Assembly: GCF_003730135.1 (NCBI RefSeq)
Contig: NZ_RJVO01000004.1
Span: forward strand, 124,001 to 188,000
Direction of reading: 5' to 3'
Origin: Stagnimonas aquatica
GTDB lineage: Bacteria > Pseudomonadota > Gammaproteobacteria > Nevskiales > Nevskiaceae
DNA length: 64,000 bases
Each line of letters opens with the position of its first letter. Position 1 is the stretch's first letter. The position numbers and the translations under genes are program-made. This document shows positions 49,488 through 56,441 of the stretch, piece by piece. The notes under the pieces are model-generated. The model had not been told where the DNA came from, did no database searches, and was given only the letters and a program-made list of their open reading frames with translations.

Positions 49488-49550
49488 GCGGGCTCGGTGC
49501 GTGGGGCGGATCGGGTGGGGGAGGACGCGACGGGAAACACTCAAGCAAGA

Positions 49551-49579
49551 AAAAAGCCGGCGACGCGGAGCGTCCCGGC
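49551..49579 (-). terminator. Rho-independent terminator after bcp
   Basis: On the minus strand a ~10-bp stem with one bulge (GCCGGGACGC / GCGTCGCCGGC, loop TCC) is followed by TTTTTT, 42 bases past the bcp stop. It separates bcp from phoH. Confidence 0.85.
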
Positions 49580-49620
49580 CTTCGGGAAAACGGACGGCGG
49601 AGCGACCGCGCCCAAGGCGC

Positions 49621-50088
49621 TTACAGCTCCTTCACGGTGGCGAGAACCTCATCGGCATGGCCCTTGGCCTTCACGCTGCGCCAGGCCTGCACCAGCTTGC
49701 CCTTCTCGTTGAAGAGGAAGGTGCAACGGTCGATGCCCAGGTACTTCTTGCCGTACATGCTCTTCTCGACGATGGCGCCGAAGGCCGTGCAGGCCTGCTC
49801 CTCGGCGTCGGAGATCAAGGGGTAGGGGAAGCCGAACTTGGCGCAGAAGTTGTCGTGCGACTTCACGCTGTCCTTGGAGACGCCGACGATGTCGGTGCCG
49901 GCCTTCTGGAATTCCGGGTAGAGACGGGTGAAGTCCTGCCCCTCCAGCGTGCAGCCGGGGGTGTTGTCCTTGGGGTAGAAGTACAGCACCAGCTTGCGGC
50001 CGGCGTAGTCCTTGCTGAGCGCAATGGTCTTGCCGCCGCTGGCCGGCAGGCTCAGGGCGGGCAGCTTGTCTCCGATGTCGATGCTCAT
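49621..50088 (-). CDS. bcp: Thioredoxin-dependent peroxiredoxin, Bcp/PrxQ family
   Basis: The 155-residue protein has the Prx core FYPKDNTPGCTLEGQDF with the peroxidatic Cys (about residue 46). The resolving Cys found five residues later in E. coli Bcp is absent (GQDF here), so it is a 1-Cys-like or atypical member; other Cys residues (FCAKFG, QACTAFG) could resolve. It reduces hydroperoxides with thioredoxin. It lies 17 bases after the GcvR-like gene in the same operon. Confidence 0.92.
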   Translation of the reverse strand: MSIDIGDKLPALSLPASGGKTIALSKDYAGRKLVLYFYPKDNTPGCTLEGQDFTRLYPEFQKAGTDIVGVSKDSVKSHDNFCAKFGFPYPLISDAEEQACTAFGAIVEKSMYGKKYLGIDRCTFLFNEKGKLVQAWRSVKAKGHADEVLATVKEL

Positions 50089-50105
50089 GGTCAGGCTCGG
50101 TCTTT

Positions 50106-50642
50106 TCAGGTCTTGATCGGGTCCAGCATGCCGTCGGCGTTGAGATCGTCGCAGAGATCCATGAAGGATTCGCGCAAGGCCTGCGGGTGCTGATTGACCG
50201 GGACATGCAGCACCATCTGCACGCTGCACATCGAGGCGCCGGTGTGACCGGAGGAATATTTCTGCGAGTTCATCTCCGCCACCTGCACGTCCTGGGAGCC
50301 GAAGAACTCCAGGAGGTGCACCAGCAGTTCCGGCTGCTGGGGAGCGATGACATCGGCGGCATAGGGACGGTAGGCCGGATTCTGCTCGCGGGCGCCGCAG
50401 CGCTCGAAGCGCACCTGTAGTTCCAGCTTTTCGGCGATCCCCGGCAGGGCGGTTTCCAGACGGCCGAGGGTGCTCCAGTTGCCCGAGACCACCAGGTTGG
50501 CGGTGAGGCGGTCGCCGATGGGGGCAATGCGACAGTCCTCCACCTCGCCGCCGCGTTCGCGGATGGCCCTGAACAGTTCCAGCGCGATCTGCGGACGCGG
50601 GGCTGCCAGTACGGAAATGCTTAGGAATTCGGAAGAGAGCAT
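50106..50642 (-). CDS. GcvR-like protein with two ACT domains
   Basis: The 178-residue protein has two ACT-type halves (FLSISVLAAPRPQIALELFRAIRERGGEVEDCRI; FERCGAREQ... ELLVHLLEFFGSQDVQVAEMNSQKYSS). It matches the glycine-cleavage-repressor-like proteins encoded between dapA and bcp in pseudomonads. It probably binds an amino acid and acts by protein contact. ATG 50642 is the start giving the ACT N-terminus. It is divergent from dapA. Confidence 0.82.
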   Translation of the reverse strand: MLSSEFLSISVLAAPRPQIALELFRAIRERGGEVEDCRIAPIGDRLTANLVVSGNWSTLGRLETALPGIAEKLELQVRFERCGAREQNPAYRPYAADVIAPQQPELLVHLLEFFGSQDVQVAEMNSQKYSSGHTGASMCSVQMVLHVPVNQHPQALRESFMDLCDDLNADGMLDPIKT

Positions 50643-50769
50643 GTGCGGTGATCGTGCCGCGAAGTCGCGGCGTTCTGAGTTTAAGCCGCTTTGAGCGTCG
50701 CGCAAGGCGCGTCGGCGGCATGGGGGGCTGGGCTATACTGGCGCCCCTTTTCAGAAACTCAATGATCCC

Positions 50770-51654
50770 ATGCAAATCCGGGGCAGCATCGTCGCTCTCG
50801 TGACGCCGATGCACGACGATGGTGAAGTGGACTGGGCCAGCCTGGATGCGCTGGTCGAGTGGCACATCGCCGAGGGCACCAACGCGCTGGTCGCGGTGGG
50901 CACCACCGGCGAGTCCGCCACCCTCGATTTCGACGAGCACCTGGATGTGGTCAAGCGGGTGGTCAAGCAGACCCGTGGCCGGGTGCCGGTGATTGCCGGC
51001 ACCGGTGCCAATTCCACCAGCGAGGCCATCGAGCTGACCCGTGCCGCGCAGGCGGCCAAGGCCGATGCCTGCCTGGTGGTGACGCCCTACTACAACAAGC
51101 CCCCGCAGGAAGGCCTGTACCGGCACTACAAGGCGCTTGCCGAAGCGACCGGCGCGCCGATCCTGCTCTACAACGTGCCCGGTCGCACCGGCTGCGACCT
51201 GCTGCCGGAAACCGTCGCGCGGCTTGCGCCGATCCCCAACATCATCGGTCTGAAGGAAGCCGTGGGCAGCCTGGAGCGCCGCCAGGCGCTGCTCGGCCTC
51301 GGCCTGCGCAAAGACTTTCTGCTGCTATCCGGCGACGACGAGACCGCGCGCGAGGCCATCCTCGCCGGTTTCGCCGGCGACATCTCGGTCACCGCCAACG
51401 TCGCACCCGGACTGATGAGCCGCATGTGCGCCGCCGCGCTGGCCGGTGACGCCGCCCTAGCCGCGCAACTGGATGCGCAGTTGCTGCCGCTGCACCAGAA
51501 GCTGTTCGTGGAACCCAATCCCATTCCCGTGAAGTGGGCGCTGCATGCCATGGGCCGCATTCCCGGCGGCCTGCGTCTGCCCCTGGTGCCGCTGTCGTCC
51601 GCCCAACAACCCGTGGTTCGCGAGGCGCTGCGCGCTTCTGGAGTGCTTGCATGA
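50770..51654 (+). CDS. dapA: 4-hydroxy-tetrahydrodipicolinate synthase
   Basis: The 294-residue DapA has the N-terminal GSIVALVTPMHDDGEVDW, the GTTGES loop, the GTGANSTSEAIELT strand, the catalytic Tyr segment YNVPGRTG, and the Schiff-base Lys in IIGLKEA. It condenses pyruvate with aspartate semialdehyde in lysine/diaminopimelate synthesis. A TATACT -10-like box is at 50734-50739. It is coupled by ATGA overlap to the lipoprotein gene. Confidence 0.96.
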   Translation: MQIRGSIVALVTPMHDDGEVDWASLDALVEWHIAEGTNALVAVGTTGESATLDFDEHLDVVKRVVKQTRGRVPVIAGTGANSTSEAIELTRAAQAAKADACLVVTPYYNKPPQEGLYRHYKALAEATGAPILLYNVPGRTGCDLLPETVARLAPIPNIIGLKEAVGSLERRQALLGLGLRKDFLLLSGDDETAREAILAGFAGDISVTANVAPGLMSRMCAAALAGDAALAAQLDAQLLPLHQKLFVEPNPIPVKWALHAMGRIPGGLRLPLVPLSSAQQPVVREALRASGVLA

Positions 51655-51968
51655 GTGTTTCCCGCTTGACCGTTCTCGCCCTGCTGTCCCTGAGCCTGGT
51701 GGGCTGCGCCTCCGACCGCGAGTGCACCGCCAAGGCCCGCTACCGGCAGGCGGAGTCGATCCCGGTGATCCAGGGCACTGGCGACCTGCATCTGCCGGAG
51801 TCGCCCTCGGCCCTGCGCATTCCGCCGCTCAGCGAGGCCGCCAAGGCCGCCGCTGCCGAGCCGCAACCGCGCGGCAAGGGCCGGCGCGGCGCCTGCCTCG
51901 ATGTGCCGCCGCAGATGCCGCCGCAGGAAGAAACCGCGCCGCCACCGGCGGCGCCCGCTGCCAAATAA
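51651..51968 (+). CDS. Short lipoprotein at the BamC position after dapA
   Basis: The 105-residue lipoprotein (signal LLSLSLVGC, lipobox Cys near 19) contains YRQAESIPVIQGTGDLHLPESPSALRIPP, which recalls the extended N-terminal segment of BamC (NlpB) that contacts BamD. The globular BamC domains are missing; the rest is Ala/Pro-rich. Overlap with dapA by four bases is the typical location of bamC. It may be a reduced BamC; this is inference from position and the short motif. Confidence 0.65.
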   Translation: MSVSRLTVLALLSLSLVGCASDRECTAKARYRQAESIPVIQGTGDLHLPESPSALRIPPLSEAAKAAAAEPQPRGKGRRGACLDVPPQMPPQEETAPPPAAPAAK

Positions 51969-51996
51969 GGGCATTTGCCGGTAAAATAGTGAATCT

Positions 51997-52086
51997 GGAC
52001 AGGTGTCCGAGTGGTTTAAGGAGCAAGCCTGGAAAGTTTGTAAACGGGTAACCGTTTCGCGGGTTCGAATCCCGCCCTGTCCGCCA
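51997..52086 (+). tRNA. tRNA-Ser (anticodon GGA), integration site of the mobile element
   Basis: Acceptor GGACAGG pairs with CCTGTCC, followed by G and encoded CCA. The anticodon loop around CTGGAAA gives GGA; a long variable arm and GGTTCGAATCC T-arm are present. The last 19 bases are the left attachment core. Confidence 0.95.
52068..52086 (+). repeat. attL core (tRNA-Ser 3' end)
   Basis: The 19-bp AATCCCGCCCTGTCCGCCA is identical to 59937-59955; it covers part of the T-arm, the acceptor 3' strand and CCA, so the tRNA stays intact after integration. Confidence 0.92.
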
Positions 52087-52097
52087 CCTTAGAAAAG

Positions 52098-52124
52098 CCC
52101 TTGTAAATTAAACACTTACAAGGG
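52098..52124. repeat. 9-bp palindrome beside attL
   Basis: CCCTTGTAA and TTACAAGGG are separated by nine bases, 11 bases inside the element. It could be an integrase/accessory factor site or a terminator for tRNA-Ser read-through. Confidence 0.5.
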
Positions 52125-52138
52125 TCATCTAACCGCAA

Positions 52139-52160
52139 GTAGGACAACAAGGTAGGACAA
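52139..52160 (+). repeat. Integrase arm-type direct repeats (copies at both element ends)
   Basis: GTAGGACAA (52139-52147) and GGTAGGACAA (52151-52160) occur at the left end, and GGTAGGACAA recurs at the right end (59842-59851). Short direct repeats at both ends inside the core sites are typical arm-binding sites of tyrosine integrases. Confidence 0.5.
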
Positions 52161-52185
52161 AAATAAGCCCATCGAGGGCCGGTTT

Positions 52186-53517
52186 TTGAACCTTGCACAC
52201 CACTTGCAGCAGCATCCATCAGGCATCTACTACTTTCGCCTGATTGTTCCCAAGCACCTACAGCACCAGCTTGGCCGCAAGGTCATCAAGCAATCGCTGG
52301 GAACCCGCAACCCCACAGAAGCAAAATTGCTGGCCTATGGGCTGGCTGCTTACCATCTGCCCACGTTCAGAACAGGGGCAGGGATGGACTTCAAGAAAAC
52401 TCTTGAGGCTCTACAGCAGGGGCAGGCGAGGACTTACAGCATCACCACCCCGCAAGGCTTCACCATCAAGGCAGATGGTGAAGACGACCACGCCCGCGCA
52501 ATGGAAGCCCTCAAGCTCCTGAATGGGGGCGGTAGCAATCTTCCTCCCCCTATCCAGCCCCAACGGGGCCAACTGCCTTCAGGCAATGCCATCCAGCTTC
52601 AGGAAGCCAGCAGGAAGTATCTGGCCACCATCAAGGCCACAGCGGTGCGCAAAACCTTCACCGGCCGTCAGAAGGCACTTGCTGACCTAGTGCATTGGGC
52701 AAAGCCCACAACCCCACTGCACACCATCACCAGAACCGATCTGGCCGAGTTCCATCAGTTCCTGATCAACCAGCAGCAGGCCAAGCCCACCATTGCCTTG
52801 AAGTTTGGATTTATCAAGCAGTTTTTCACCTATTGCCAAAACGCTGGCTATTACCCAAATCAGGACAACCCGGCAGCGGGGCAGGTCAGCTACACCAAGC
52901 GGGAAAGAAGTTTCAGAAAAAAGCTGGGTTTTGAACCCTTCACCGCCGAAGAAATCCAGAAGATCACCAGCAACCTTGACCGGAAAAAACCCCAGAAATA
53001 CTGGCCGGTGTGGATTGGCAACTACACGGGCGCCCGTGTGAATGAAGTAGCACAGCTCAGGCTTGCCGACTTCATCACTGTTGAGGGCTTGCCTTGCTTT
53101 GTCATCACAGACGAAGGGGCAGAACAGAAGCTCAAGAACCAGGACAGCAAGCGCATCATCCCCATTCATCCCAAGCTGATCGAATTGGGCCTGTTGGCCT
53201 ACGTGGAAGAACTGCGAACCAAAGGGGAGAGCAAGCTATTTCCCAAGCTGAACAATGCCATCAATGGTTATGGCAATGCAGTGACCAAGGCTTTTTCTCG
53301 CTACCTTGATGAGCTGGAAATCAAGCCAACTACTGGCATGAAGGGCTTCCACTCTTTCCGCAAAACCATCATTCACAAGATGCAATCTGCCAAAATCCCA
53401 CCAGACATCAGGGCCCAATATATGGGGCATGATCTTGATGATGAGCACTATCAAGCGTATTCAAGAAAATACACACCCAAAGAACTTGCAGAAGTGATCT
53501 TCCCAGCTCTCGGATAA
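52186..53517 (+). CDS. Tyrosine recombinase (site-specific integrase)
   Basis: The 443-residue integrase has an N-terminal arm/DNA-binding part (GIYYFRLIVPKHLQHQLGRKVIKQSLGTRNPTEAKLLA), a core-binding SAM-like domain (~140-250), and a catalytic domain. Catalytic residues are visible: Arg in GARVNEVAQLRLADF, HSFRKT (HxxR), GH in QYMGHDLDDEHY and the nucleophile Tyr in YQAYSRKY. The only early start is TTG 52186. Location 100 bases from attL, reading into the element, is standard for tRNA-targeting integrases. Confidence 0.93.
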   Translation: MNLAHHLQQHPSGIYYFRLIVPKHLQHQLGRKVIKQSLGTRNPTEAKLLAYGLAAYHLPTFRTGAGMDFKKTLEALQQGQARTYSITTPQGFTIKADGEDDHARAMEALKLLNGGGSNLPPPIQPQRGQLPSGNAIQLQEASRKYLATIKATAVRKTFTGRQKALADLVHWAKPTTPLHTITRTDLAEFHQFLINQQQAKPTIALKFGFIKQFFTYCQNAGYYPNQDNPAAGQVSYTKRERSFRKKLGFEPFTAEEIQKITSNLDRKKPQKYWPVWIGNYTGARVNEVAQLRLADFITVEGLPCFVITDEGAEQKLKNQDSKRIIPIHPKLIELGLLAYVEELRTKGESKLFPKLNNAINGYGNAVTKAFSRYLDELEIKPTTGMKGFHSFRKTIIHKMQSAKIPPDIRAQYMGHDLDDEHYQAYSRKYTPKELAEVIFPALG

Positions 53518-53520
53518 GAA

Positions 53521-53910
53521 ATGAAAGACGAAAGATATTTGAACGGATACAATCTCACGTTCAAAAACGCAAAATATTCTCTCAGCGAATTTATTATGCT
53601 AGGAAGAAAGAGACCCTTTGCATTTTCTACTGAGAATGATTGCAGGGAATATATTAAGAGATTAATGTCTGAATACAGGCTTTTTATAAAAATGAAGGGC
53701 GATAAAGTTTATCGCGGAGTTTTTAGGTCATTTGGGCAAACATTCAACGCAATTTATAGCCAGTCGCCTTATTTGGCTATCGCATTTCGCAACCATAAAG
53801 GAAATAATTCAGAGTTTTGGAATGAGTTCTCAGATCTCCAAAAAGCTTCATTGAAGGGAGAGGCAAGCACTGGCGTTGCCAAGATCAAAAAAAAGACAAA
53901 AATTCTTTAG
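53521..53910 (+). CDS. Hypothetical protein, 129 residues, AT-rich
   Basis: No family recognised. The protein is basic, aromatic-rich and without a signal or membrane segment (DERYLNGYNLTFKNAKYSLSEFIMLGRKRPFAF), and ends in a Lys-rich tail (KIKKKTKIL). It starts 3 bases after the integrase stop, so it is likely co-transcribed. Codon use is clearly more A+T-rich than the integrase. Confidence 0.6.
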   Translation: MKDERYLNGYNLTFKNAKYSLSEFIMLGRKRPFAFSTENDCREYIKRLMSEYRLFIKMKGDKVYRGVFRSFGQTFNAIYSQSPYLAIAFRNHKGNNSEFWNEFSDLQKASLKGEASTGVAKIKKKTKIL

Positions 53911-53948
53911 CGCAATTTTATTGAGATTCACATAAAATCGGTTTAATA

Positions 53949-54308
53949 ATGACCAAGAAGAAAACTGCTAAAGACATTCCCTTCATTGATATACCAAGGC
54001 ATTGGGATGATGAAGAACCCAATGAGGTTGCAGTCTTTGCCTTGCTTGATCGTTTTCAATCATACAAAGACACATTGACTCAAGCCCCTTTCGCTGAGGG
54101 GGAGATCGTTTATTTTGATTATGATAGGGATGTTGAACAGTATTTCTTTTTTCGCAAATTTACTACTCAAGACGGCTGTAAAGGCACAGTCTTCATCTAT
54201 GTAAAGGACGAGCATCTTAAACAAGCAATGGGCATTGCTGAAGGCAAAAAGCTAACTGAAGGCTTGCCACCACTCAAGAAGAAAAAGAAAATAATTGACA
54301 TTTTATAA
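53949..54308 (+). CDS. Hypothetical protein, 119 residues
   Basis: No family recognised. An acidic N-terminal half (PRHWDDEEPNEVAVFALLDRFQSYKD) is followed by an aromatic-rich strand region (GEIVYFDYDRDVEQYFFFRKF) and a Lys-rich C-terminus (LKKKKKIIDIL) much like the tail of the preceding protein, which suggests the two may act together. It lies 38 bases after the preceding gene. Confidence 0.6.
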   Translation: MTKKKTAKDIPFIDIPRHWDDEEPNEVAVFALLDRFQSYKDTLTQAPFAEGEIVYFDYDRDVEQYFFFRKFTTQDGCKGTVFIYVKDEHLKQAMGIAEGKKLTEGLPPLKKKKKIIDIL

Positions 54309-54314
54309 CTTTAA

Positions 54315-54866
54315 TTATTTCTCGACCGTTGTGCCGTCAGAGAATGAGACATATTTGGGTTCTATCAAAAACTTGATCTGTCCGCCTTCAGTAGCATTTT
54401 TTATATCTTGATGTTCGCTTATAAATGGATTTAGGTCCATAGAAAGTTTCTTCTCAACTGCTGCTCCCGGCGCCAGAGAAAGCTTATATTCAACAAACTC
54501 CGCATTAGATAGCTGCTTGTTGAAATTGTCATACAGACCAATGTTGCCTTTAATTGCCGCTATTGGCTTGCTGTAATTATTCTTAAATTGAAATTTCATT
54601 GACAGCACCTCGTTGTAGCCATCTGAAGTTATTTTTGCCTGGGTAATAGTAGCTTGAACGTTCAAGGGCGCTGCCGCAGTTTGAATGACTTTAGTATCTG
54701 AATTATTTCCTGATACATTTTGGCTTACTTCACCCACTGCAATAAATGCAAGCACTATTGAGGCAACTACAACCAACCCAAAAAGCATCAATACCATTTT
54801 TACAGATGATGAAAAAAGGCCAAATGCCTTATCCAGCATACTTTTATCATTATTATTGTTTCCCAT
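54315..54866 (-). CDS. Single-pass membrane protein with extracytoplasmic domain
   Basis: The 183-residue protein has an Asn-rich start, one membrane helix (about 22-44, VKMVLMLFGLVVVASIVLAFIAVG) and a C-terminal domain of beta strands (VQATITQAKITSDGYNEVLSMKFQFKNNYSKPIAAIKGNIGLYD) that resembles immunoglobulin-like or FxLD/DUF-type extracytoplasmic domains. No family can be named. An AAGGAG ribosome site precedes ATG 54866. It is convergent with the previous gene (6-base gap). Confidence 0.65.
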   Translation of the reverse strand: MGNNNNDKSMLDKAFGLFSSSVKMVLMLFGLVVVASIVLAFIAVGEVSQNVSGNNSDTKVIQTAAAPLNVQATITQAKITSDGYNEVLSMKFQFKNNYSKPIAAIKGNIGLYDNFNKQLSNAEFVEYKLSLAPGAAVEKKLSMDLNPFISEHQDIKNATEGGQIKFLIEPKYVSFSDGTTVEK

Positions 54867-54981
54867 TATTAACTCCTTTTGGCTAAAATACCTCTTTAGC
54901 TCAGAAAGTCAATAATTTATATTGACGACTTGCCATAAATAAACTATTATTATTTTGTCTCCCTGCTCCGCACAGACAAAC

Positions 54982-55031
54982 AAAAACCCAGCTCTCTTGA
55001 CGGCTCGCACCACTAAGTAGCTGGGTTTTTT
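54982..55031 (+). terminator. 12-bp hairpin with T-tract whose loop pairs with downstream sequence
   Basis: AAAAACCCAGCT (54982-54993) and AGCTGGGTTTTT (55019-55030) form a stem with T-rich flanks. Its 25-base loop contains CTTGACGGCTCGCA (54996-55009), which is complementary (13 of 14) to TGCGAGCTGTCAAG at 55073-55086. Confidence 0.6.
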
Positions 55032-55115
55032 CTTGCCTATTGACTTGCTTTGTTTTTTTTGTAGATTACGTTTGCGAGCTGTCAAGATAATTAAGTCAAA
55101 TACCTAAAATCCTAA

Positions 55116-55634
55116 AACTCGCCGGAACAAGAGTTAAATGTCCCCAGATGAGGTCTGGTGCCACAGCTTGGCTTGTTTTGTAGCCCCAAAGCTGGGATCT
55201 GCACGGGGCAAAGTGAGAAGCCAGGAATGCCTTCAGCACAGCAGCACTATCCATCTATGGATGGCTGGAAATCATCAGCCAGCCATCGGTAGAGAAGATG
55301 GGCCTTGAAGGAACTAAGGGACCCTCGATGGTCTGAAAGTCACCAGATTTTCAGACGGAAACGAAGGCTCTAAGGTGCTTGAACCTTGTCCGCTGGACTA
55401 GGGATGGCCGAGCTTTGCCTATCAGCCCAAGAAAAACACTTGGGCTTTTCGGCAAACTCACTATCGGAGCAAGGCTCAGCCCTTAGAAGTCTTTCCCCTC
55501 TGCAAAGCGGAACAAGGCTGAAAGTGCAAAGCACTTTCAGCAACCGGGGGGTAGATTTACTCGATAGAGTAAATCGAAGGGGGCATGTTAAAGGCCCCCT
55601 TGTCTAAAAATCACACTCACTATCGTTCGTGAGT
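55116..55634 (+). ncRNA. Dense array of hairpins, candidate large structured RNA
   Basis: About 520 bases contain at least eleven inverted repeats in series or nested: 55116-55135; 55142-55149 with 55197-55208 enclosing 55164-55173 with 55182-55194; 55249-55262; 55260-55268 with 55279-55287; 55331-55338 with 55349-55356; 55372-55387; 55407-55411 with 55449-55453 enclosing 55424-55431 with 55439-55446; 55518-55540 (10-bp stem); 55554-55575 (9-bp stem); 55577-55601; 55615-55634. No convincing coding frame exists (the 73-residue frame at 55386-55607 is spanned by the hairpins). It lies directly upstream of the HNH endonuclease gene. Whether it acts as RNA or DNA is unknown; strand is assumed from the neighbour. 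Confidence 0.45.
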
Positions 55635-56438
55635 AGGAAAAAGAAGGAACAAGGCCCAGTCGAAGCGGGCCCAAGCCAGTTGCTCGACAGTCTGAAGATG
55701 CCTCGCTACGATGCGGGCATGACAACAGACAAACGCATCCTAGAAGCTGCCAAAAGGGTCACGCGCAAGCGTGCTAAGACAGTCATTGACCACATCATCA
55801 AGCATGGTCGAATAACCACCGAAGAGCTTCTTCACACCTACGGGTATAAGCACGCCCCAAGAGCTGCTATGGATGTCAAAGATGAAGGCATCCCTGTTAT
55901 CCGCATCAAAGCCAAGGATAAAGACGGCAAGGAAATTGCTGCCTATGTCTTTGGCGATCCTGATAAAGTTGAGGGACACAAACAGGGTGGACGAAAAGTT
56001 TTCTCAAAAAGCTTTAAAATAAAACTAATTGAAAGCAACGGAGCAAAATGCGAGATAAGTTCTGAATACTATGATCCGTTATATTTACAAATAGACCACA
56101 GAGTTCCATACGCCGTAGCAGGGGATAAGGTCTCTGATGAAAGAGACCCAAACGCATTTATGTTGCTCTCAGGGCCAGCGCAGCGACAAAAATCATGGGC
56201 CTGCGAGCATTGCCCCAACTATCAGATAAAAAACATACAAACATGTTCCACGTGCTATTGGGCATTTCCAAATAACTACGCGCACGTAGCAATGAAAAAT
56301 ATAAAAAATCTTAGCCTGACTTTCTCTTCAACACATTTTGATGATTATAAAAAAATAGAAGAAATGGCAAGTGCAAGCGGCTCAAGTGTTCAAGACATTA
56401 TTAAGGATATAATTTCAAAACATTTGAGCGGCCGGTAA
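55629..56438 (+). CDS. HNH-type restriction endonuclease (putative)
   Basis: The frame encodes up to 269 residues. An N-terminal helical domain (MTTDKRILEAAKRVTRKRAKTVIDHIIKHGRITTEELLHTYGYKHAPRAAMDVKDEG) looks like a winged helix. It is followed by an HNH nuclease core with LQIDHRVPYAVAGD (the catalytic His) and zinc-type pairs CEHC and CSTC. Partnership with the convergent adenine methyltransferase makes it the probable restriction subunit of a type II system; the recognition site is unknown. The start is unclear: GTG 55629 lies in the arm of the last hairpin, and ATG 55698 or 55719 may be the true start. It is AT-rich like the element. Confidence 0.75.
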   Translation: MSRKKKEQGPVEAGPSQLLDSLKMPRYDAGMTTDKRILEAAKRVTRKRAKTVIDHIIKHGRITTEELLHTYGYKHAPRAAMDVKDEGIPVIRIKAKDKDGKEIAAYVFGDPDKVEGHKQGGRKVFSKSFKIKLIESNGAKCEISSEYYDPLYLQIDHRVPYAVAGDKVSDERDPNAFMLLSGPAQRQKSWACEHCPNYQIKNIQTCSTCYWAFPNNYAHVAMKNIKNLSLTFSSTHFDDYKKIEEMASASGSSVQDIIKDIISKHLSGR

Positions 56439-56441
56439 TTT

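Noticed and set aside
55386-55607. A 73-codon plus-strand frame in the structured region
   Set aside because: It is crossed by several perfect hairpins, has no similarity to anything recognised and no good ribosome site.
55116-55634. Identification of the hairpin array as HEARO/omega RNA, a group I or group II intron, or a CRISPR array
   Set aside because: No IscB/IsrB-type RuvC-containing gene follows, no intron-type domain V or P7-like core was seen, no reverse transcriptase is present, and the repeats are not regularly spaced direct repeats.
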